From Kingdonia uniflora (lineage: Eukaryota > Streptophyta > Magnoliopsida > Ranunculales > Circaeasteraceae), in the NCBI GenBank assembly GCA_014058105.1, contig JACGCM010001511.1:1860001-1924000 (forward strand): DNA of 64,000 nucleotides, given 5' to 3'. Shown here piece after piece: positions 57,012 to 64,000 of the stretch (position 1 is its first letter; each line of letters starts with the position of its first letter). Under the pieces are notes generated by a model that worked only from the letters and a program-made list of their open reading frames with translations, had not been told where the DNA came from and searched no databases. The position numbers and the translations under genes are program-made.

Positions 57012-58100
57012 TATATTTTATTTTATTTATTTATTTATTTTTATTTATTTTTTGAAGGTCATTCGGTCATACCGTTATACCTATTTCTTTCTTTTGAACA
57101 ATATAGCATATATTAATAATGGAAATAAAGTACAAAAGAATCTTGAGGAAGACTAAAGCCTGGCCTCAACTAACAAACCAAAAAAGGAAATAAACTCTAT
57201 ATCATCACCTCAAAGTGGCAACTTTCATCTTTTTAAGTATAAGAATTACCCTTGCTCTTCTTGGCATCCCTAACAAATTCCAAAACATGTGTGTTATCTA
57301 CTCACTACCCAGCTTAGCAAAGAAATCTACTAGGTTGTTGTTTTCCCTGAAAATGTGATTAAGGGCACATTAGAGATAGTAGAAAAGTTTTTCAATGCTC
57401 TTCCACAAGCTAGTATATCTTGTAGATACAATGCCTTTTCTGTGATACCAGTTTGTTAGCACTTTGGAGTCACACTCTGCCACTAATGACATGAAATTAT
57501 ACTCCTTGCATATTCTGAGTCAATGAAGTAAACCGTATAGTTCAGCATTTATGTTTGTACTAGGTCATAGAGCAAAGGAGTAGGCTAGTTGCATATCTCT
57601 ATTAGAGTTTTTGATTACACCACTTACTCCACTCATACCATTGCTGAGAGTAGATCCATCTTTTTTAACCTTGAAAATCCCATAGTTTGGTTTTCTTCAT
57701 ACAATGGCTCTGACCAGCCTAGTTTTGACAACTATTGCTTTTATTATGAGCACTTGCAGAGAGAGAAAATCATTAAAAGAAGCAGATTTGGTTACCTTCA
57801 GCTTTACATTGATATCTTGGATCCATTTTATGAGTTTCTTAATTACCCCCTCATACAACATGAAAGCTTCATTTTCCCATGTAATGATACTAGGCAAGAC
57901 ACCTCTTATGATTCCCATGTGAGATTTGCTGTCTGCAGTGAGTAACCATATGCCTTGAGTAGCCCAAAAGGATCTTGCATTATTGAAATCTACCCCACAC
58001 ACAGCACTAAAATGCCTCCACACTCGTTGCGCTATGTCATTGTGCACAAACAGATGATCTAAACTTTCAATGTGTGGAGAAGAGTGACAATTATGTTTAG
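57012..58100 (-). pseudogene. LINE-B 3' end: zf-RVT, RNase H and A-rich tail
   Basis: Minus strand: ESLDHLFVHNDIAQRVWRHF (zf-RVT end, 58047 leftward), then an RNase H domain in 57680-57300 (KKDGSTLSNGMSGVSGVIKN, NINAELYGLL, LVAECDSKVLTNW, IFRENNNLVDFFAKLGSE). A 3' untranslated region follows, ending in an A-rich (AAATA)n-like tail that appears as T-rich sequence at 57012-57055. It is 5'-truncated at about 58100. One or more stops. A different copy from LINE-A. Confidence 0.75.
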
Positions 58101-58550
58101 AAGCCGTCTATATAATAATAAAAAAGTAGCCTAACTTTTTGCTTTGGTTTCAAGCGTCCATTCCATGACGCTTGTGACAAGTGTTTTGATGGCCTTGATT
58201 ATTTCCATGGTACTTATGCAAGATGGAATTGATCTGGGCCGTCCAACCCTAAATTATCCAATTGTATGGTAGTTTTGGTTTTTAAACTCCTCTTTCAAAC
58301 TCTATACAAATCCTTCTCCGGTTCTCCTCTATGAATCAATTACTCATCCCTATTTTTTGTTCCATAGATCAAAGCTAAATCGAGTCCTAAAAAAGGTATG
58401 ATTTCTTGCTCTATTTTCTAATTACTTCATATGAATCCATTGTTCCTCCATATTGAACAAATAAGTTGGGTCGGAAAGGAGGAGTTATTCAATTCGATTA
58501 TTTCTGGGGTTTGTTGGTTTTGGAGTTTTTAGAGGTGGTGGGGTGTTGGA
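58101..58550. other. Upstream region of the ABCG fragment
   Basis: Begins with TCTATATAATAATAAAA at 58107, which resembles plant Helitron 5' ends. The expected A just before it is absent (the base is G), and no CTRR end with hairpin was found. The rest looks like a gene leader: TCTTTCAAACTC, then ATCAAAGCTAAATCGAG, with a possible leader intron starting GTATGATTTC at about 58396. Confidence 0.35.
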
Positions 58551-60176
58551 ATGGAGAGTGGTGATATTCATAGTTTAAGTAGTTTACACAGGAATAGTTC
58601 TCCATTATGGAGGAGCAATACTGCAGATGTTTTTTCGAGATCTTCACGAGATGAAGTTGAAGATGATGAGGAAGCCTTGAGATAGGCTGCTATTGAGAAG
58701 TTGCCCACTTATTTGCGTATAAGAAGGGGCATACTCAGTGAAGAAGAGGGAGATTTCAGAGAAGCTGATATTGGTAGTCTTGATTTGCAATACAAGAGGA
58801 AGTTGTTGGAGAGACTGGTTAAAGTTGCTGAGGAGAATAATGAGAAGTTTTTGCTGAAGCTCAAGAACCGGATAGATCGGTATGTAAGATCTTGTGTTTA
58901 TCGCAATTTTGATTATTAGACTAGTCTAGGTATTTGAAATTTAAAAGTACCAATGTTGCTTTGTAATTTTATTTGATCATTTATGTTTTTGGTAAATGCA
59001 ATTTTCTCAGTGTTGGAATTGAAATTCTGACGATTGAAGTGCGATTCGACCATTTGAATATCACAACAGAAGCGCATGTGGGAGGAAGAGCTTTACCCTT
59101 AATAGTTAATTTTTCTATGAATATGATAGACGTATGGGTAGATCATTATTAAGTTTTTTAGTATTTCTTTCTTGTAATTTTTTAGTATGCACTGTAATAA
59201 GGGATATTTATTCTTGTCGTTTTGATAGGGATTCTTGAACTATCTCCATATTCTTCCCAGTAGAAAGCAAAAGATATCGGTTCTTTATGAAGTCAGCGGA
59301 ATCATCAAGCCTTCAAAGTAAGAAATCCAGTTTGATCCAATCTATTAATTACGTCTCACTTTAATTTGGTCTTATTTATGAAAATCTTTTATTATTTGAA
59401 TTCACTGGAGTTTCACTGAATGACATATCCTAGGACCACCAAGCTCGGGGAAGACCACATTGTTGTTGGCATTGGTTGGAAAGCTTGATTCGAGTCTTAA
59501 GGTAAATAATAATTTATCCCTGTCTGTTTTTATGAGCGTGTTTACGATATTTGCTACAATGTGTAAATTATTTTGTTATAAAATTAAAGCTTGAAATGGA
59601 TTCTACTTTGAAAATTTAGGTTTCAGGAAAAGTAACTTACAATTGCCATGGGATGGATGAGTTTGTACCACAAAGGTCATCTGCATATATTAGTCAATAT
59701 GACCTACATATTGGAGAAATGACACTAAGAGAAACTTTGGCTTTTGCAGCTAGATGTCAAGGACCTGGAACTGGCTACGGTAAGCTAAACATAATTAATT
59801 TGGTTAAAATGGTAAGTATTTATATGTATACCGGAGAATTGAGCAAACAAATATTCACATTGGGATTGGTGCAAACTATAGAGATGCTCGCAGAGCTATC
59901 AAGAAGAGAGAAGGCTGCAAACATCAAACCTGACCCTGATATCGATGTCTACATGAAGGTGAGAATGCATATAGTCATAACGGCCTAATAGATTTTGCTC
60001 GAGTATTAAGCTCTTCATTTCATGAATTTCGTTGTGGTGCTTTAAAACATTTTTAGCTTTATAAGATAATATATTCTCCATCTTGATTTTCAAGAGGTTG
60101 AGTCTGTGTTTCCTTATCGCAGGCAGCAGCGCTGGAAGGGCAGGAGGCCAGTGTCGTTACCGACTATATCCTAAAG
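58551..60176 (+). pseudogene. ABCG/PDR-like: 5' fragment of a PDR-type ABCG transporter gene
   Basis: Seven exons with canonical GT/AG borders: 58551-58879, 59011-59131, 59229-59317, 59434-59501, 59620-59779, 59882-59958, 60123-60176. Together they read as the N-terminus of a pleiotropic-drug-resistance transporter: MESGDIHSLSSLHRNSSP, AIEKLPTYLRIRRGILSEEE, an intact Walker [10 protein letters not shown] in exon 4, [48 protein letters not shown] proteins export small molecules at the plasma membrane and are about 1,400 residues; only about 300 are present. Exon 1 has a TAG at 58684 where family members have Trp. The fragment ends after exon 7, before the ABC signature and all membrane segments. 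Confidence 0.85.
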
Positions 60177-60739
60177 GTATCCTATCTGCAAAGATCCTAA
60201 TGTAGAATACTTCCAATTTTTATTCTAATCTTTGTGTCGTAACTGAAATTGATTACGTCATAGGGTACCTACCTAGATGGAATGTAATGGACTTTGATGA
60301 TGCTTATGCTACTTCACTATATAATAATTTTGTCTAACATGTAACTCACTGTATTCTTTATTCGAAAACCTACAAAAATTAAGTTTGCTTATTTACAAAA
60401 ACAAAATATTCTGGAAGATAGTAAGAACGGCGCTAATATTTTTGCTGTCAAAATGTCAAAAAAGAAAAATGAATGGCGTTTGTGTAGATTTTTTTCCAAT
60501 AGTTGAGAGTATATAAACGGCGGTAAAAGCTGTAGAAAATAGGTCTAAGAAGGATAAACATCAGTCTAGAATGTCATTTCTTTTCCTTTTCTTTTTTTGA
60601 ATGTCGTTTTCCTTACCTCTTTGCATCGACGCCATTTGGTATGGCTTTATCCCCTATTTAACTGATTAAGTGTACAGCAACCATGCTGGCTCTCATAATC
60701 TGATTTCCATTTTCTTTTTCCTTTCAAATTTGGTGTCAT
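60177..60739. other. Unassigned AT-rich stretch
   Basis: Follows exon 7 of the ABCG fragment; the next PDR exon is not found. Contains AACGGCGCTAATATTTTTGC and AAACGGCGGTAAAAGC-type phrases (about 60427-60530), reminiscent of non-autonomous DNA-transposon subterminal repeats, without visible ends. Confidence 0.4.
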
Positions 60740-63700
60740 TTAGAGCACTTTTGATCAAATAATGGAGATCACAGTTTTCATGTTTAACATGCTCACTATT
60801 AATAATGATTTGGATGCAGTCAAAGCATTAGCCAGAGAATCTTCTCACATCATGAATTCCTTCAATCGAATCTGCAGGTCGTCTCTTGCCTTTGATCCTA
60901 TCAAAGATTCTAAATTTATACTAATCTGGATTCAGCTTTTAGGTTTGAAAGTTTGTTTCTTTAAACCCTCCTTACTACAAGCAGTTGTAGACCTCATTGG
61001 ATGTTATCTCAGGCTTGGCCATGCAACTCTGAACTGAACTAGATCTTCTCTGGCTAGAGTATTTATTGAACTTAATTTAATTGCAGAGAAACCAAAGAAG
61101 ATTTTACCTCTATTAAGCAATTTTGGTGTCTATCAGCCAATTGTCTATGAGAGAGTTCCTTCTTTCTACTCAAAATATAAATTATAAAGTCACAACATGT
61201 CAAATTGCTCCAAGGTTGGCTCCATTATTGAAAATGTTAGTGAGCCTGATCAGAACATAGTTCTGAAGGTGGGAACAGGTTTTGGTGGGGGTAAAAAGGC
61301 TGCAAACATCCTGCCCCAAATATGTATGTCAAGAAGAAACAGTTTATCCCGGTTGATCACATAGGGTGCAACAACGATGCTCTTGCAGCAATTGCAGACA
61401 TAGCTCAACCTGTAGAAGATGCTAGTAATGGTGATGCTGGAGTGAAAATGATGAAACATTAGTCTGTGTGGGTTCTCACAAAGCTTGTGTAATGGTGAAG
61501 CAAAGTGTCAAAGTTTGTAATATTACTAGTGATGCTGAAGGGGTTTTTAGTGTGAGGGATGCAGGAGAGCATGTGTCTAGTGTAACTCCCAAAGGAATTT
61601 CATCTAATTCTGGTATGTTGTTGGATGGTGGTAGAGTGGATAACAGTGCTACAAAGGTTTATGATATGGATACTGATACTCTAGATGTTAATGCTCTTAG
61701 TAATAACCATGTGGTGGAGCACAATGAATTGCTGGCTGCCAATGGTGTAATTGGTGGTGCTCTAGATGCTATACAAAATCGAGATGAGGTGCAAGGGTTA
61801 ACAGGTTCTCATGGAACTTTGCCACACTCAAATACATGGAGCAAGGAAATGTTGCAACTAAAGTTGATCAAGTGGTGCAGGTTCTGACTAGTGCTATGTC
61901 TAGTGCTCCTTAACCAAAATGGAAGCCCACCTTTGTCCCTCTAAGCTGCAAAGTAAGGGGCAACTTATCAACACTCTCTTGTAGTTCTTAATGTTTGGCC
62001 CTGTACTAGATTGGAATTGCAGAGGTATTGGGAACAATAAAACTCTAGTTCTTAATGTTTGGCCCTGTACTAGTTTGAAATTGCAGAGGTATTGGGAACA
62101 ATAAAACGGTACAACATCTTAAGAGCTTAATAAAAAAGCACAAGGTTTATATTGCGGCTTTGTTAGAACCTTTCTTGGATGTAACATAACTGCCATTTAT
62201 TGTTAAAAGGTATAGTTCTGATGCTTTCTTATCTAATAATTCAGAGAGAAAAAATATGGATTATGCAGAAATCTGGTTTTGAGGTAGATACGATTTATGC
62301 TTCAAATCAAATGTTTAATTGCAGTGTATCTTGTCATAACTGGAATGCATGTGTAACCTTCGTGTATGCCAAGTATGAGGTTATAGATAGAAGATCATTA
62401 TGGGATGACCTAATCTCGTTATCTAATGGCAGTTCTGAACCTTGGCTAATTGCTGGAGATTTTAATGCAATTAGATGCAACTCTAGGAAGATTGTCAAAA
62501 GACTTAGAAATCCTTCTTCAATGAGGGAATTTGAATACATGATACAAGCAACTGAAATCTTAGAAGTCAACTATGTGGGGTACTTGGTGTAATGAACATA
62601 GTGGAAGTACAAGATTTGGGCTAGATTGAACCGAGGTTTTGCAAACACTAACTTCAAAACATCCTTTCCAGGACCCAAGGTGTAATATCTGGATAGAACC
62701 TGCTATGATCATGCACTACTGCTTTTTTCTTTCTCTAATGATGTATATGCGGGACCCAGGACCTTCAAATTCGTGAAAATATGGACACTACATGATCACT
62801 TCGTGCCTTTTATTGCTCAATTGTGTCCTTTTGGGGTCTATGGCAATGGTTTAGAATCATTTGGGTACAAAGCTAAGAAAATTAGGCATGCTCTTAAGGT
62901 ATGGATCATAAATGTATTTGGAAATGTTTCCTAAAACATCAACAGGCTCAAAGACAAGATCACAGAGTTGGATTTTATGTTGTTGGATGGGTGGGATGAG
63001 CAGACTGGCCAAAAATTGAATGGTGCAGAACAAGAACTTGCTGGAATGCAGCACAAAGAAAAGATTCTTTGGAAAGAAAAATCCAGGAACACTTGGTTAC
63101 AAGAGGAGGATGCCAATACTAACATCTTTCATAAGGTCACTCAGGTGCGAAGAAAGCTTTCTTATTTCTCTAATTTTGTTCTCACTGATGGCAACCATAC
63201 ACAAGATATGGAAGAGATTCATAAGGCTGTAGTTTTATACTGTAACTCTATTCTTACTGCTGATGCTGTCGCCAGTAACATAGAGTTATTTGACTTTATA
63301 CCTGCTCTGGTCAATGAGAATGATAATGCTACGTTAATGCACATACCTACCATAGAGAAAGTTAAAAATAATCTATTCAGCATTCTGGAGATAGTGTACC
63401 AGGATGTGATGGCTTCACCTTCCATTTTATTATCACAGCTTCGGAAATCATCATGGAAGACCTGCATGGGGCAGTTAAAGAATTGTTCAATGGAGCTCCA
63501 CTTAACAAGTTATATACTTCATCTCTCATTAATTTGATTCCTTAACTGGAGTCCCCAACTATGCTAGGTGATTACAGGCCTATTAGTTTATGCTCAGTGG
63601 TTTACAAAGTGTTTTAAAAAATTATTGCAGCAAGACTTTGTACTTTGTTGCCAAAACTAATTTCTAGAAACCAAGGAGCTTATGTGAAAGGCAAGGATAT

Positions 63701-64000
63701 CAGTGAAAGCATCACCTTGGCTCAAGAACTGGTTGAGGAGCTAAAAAGAAAAGTGTGAGGACATAATGTCATGGTCAAGATTGATATGGCTAAGGCATAT
63801 AACAGACTTGACAAGCAAGTTCTTTCTAGATTTGGCTTTAGTTCTAAATTGATTGATCTGATTGGGCAATGTGTTACAACTCCGTGGTTCTCAGTGTAAT
63901 TGCAAGGGGTTTGTAAGGGCTACTTGAAATCTTCTAGAGGATTCAGGCATGGTGATCCATTATCTCCAATGCTATTCATTATAGTTGAGGAGGTGCTTTC
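60740..64000 (+). pseudogene. LINE-C: L1-type LINE, ORF1 and ORF2 to RT, right end outside window
   Basis: ORF1: 60762-61037 has FILIWIQLLGLKVCF, the DUF4283-type motif of plant LINE ORF1, then ARVFIELNL and a zinc-knuckle-like region near 61190. The tail (61468-61887) is open. ORF2: starts WNCRGIGNN at about 62084, AP endonuclease (62200-62592; FVYAKYEVIDRRSLWDDL, PWLIAGDFNAI), then RT from about 63560 (GDYRPISLCSVVYKVF, KIDMAKAYNRLDKQ, SSRGFRHGDPLSPMLFIIVE) up to the window edge. Multiple stops and frame changes. An endonuclease plus RT would copy its RNA at a nicked target; this copy is dead. Confidence 0.88.
61982..62107 (+). repeat. 64-bp tandem duplication at start of LINE-C ORF2
   Basis: TAGTTCTTAATGTTTGGCCC...GGGAACAATAAAAC occurs twice in a row (61982-62045 and 62046-62107) with two or three differences. 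Both copies include the codons for the WNCRGIGNN start of the endonuclease. 64 is not a multiple of three. Confidence 0.9.

Noticed and set aside
57001..57052. T/A-rich run as a promoter or matrix-attachment element
   Set aside because: It is best explained as the A-rich tail of the minus-strand LINE-B.
58551..60176. A functional ABC transporter gene
   Set aside because: Stop in exon 1, and the ABC signature and all membrane domains are missing.

Overview
This is repeat-dense, AT-rich DNA from a flowering plant, most likely a eudicot. The evidence is plant-type Tat and Athila Ty3/gypsy retrotransposons, MuDR-type Mutator elements (MULEs), L1-type LINEs, a Harbinger-like MITE and a spliced plant PDR-type ABC transporter fragment. 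I see no intact host gene, no tRNA or rRNA and nothing prokaryotic. Almost every coding stretch is broken by stops or frameshifts. Assignments come from reading translated motifs by eye; no database search was run.

Layout. 1-9034: a minus-strand Tat-lineage element (called T1), cut by the left window edge, with an opposite-strand coiled-coil ORF and a ~120-bp tandem array beyond pol. 9053-9519: a Harbinger-like MITE. 10190-11303: LINE debris. 11304-53835: a nest of elements inside an old minus-strand LINE (LINE-A). The nest begins with a small gag-only LTR element (11309-53830, target duplication AATCC). Its 5' LTR is split by a MULE (11381-50765, ~232-bp terminal inverted repeats). The MULE holds a rearranged Athila-like element (A1, 14018-23353) and a Tat element (T2, 24655-46109, 590-bp LTRs, target duplication GTAAC). 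T2's integrase is in turn split by a pol-less Athila-related element (N1, 30411-37371, target duplication GAAAC/GAAAT). Removing the guests leaves about 14.5 kb for T2, 8.6 kb for the MULE and 3.1 kb for the gag-only element.

53836-64000: the reverse-transcriptase half of LINE-A, a low-copy stretch rich in a TCGTTCGAACGA-like palindrome, a second minus-strand LINE end (LINE-B), a seven-exon fragment of a PDR/ABCG transporter gene with one stop in exon 1, and a plus-strand LINE (LINE-C) running off the right edge.

Three things stand out. The MULE carries spliced host-gene fragments antisense to its transposase, one resembling the C-terminus of the ribosome-biogenesis protein UTP20. Both Tat elements carry intron-containing coiled-coil genes antisense to gag-pol. 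A1 and N1 share a long conserved non-coding block next to the polypurine tract, suggesting that N1 was mobilised in trans by an A1-like partner.
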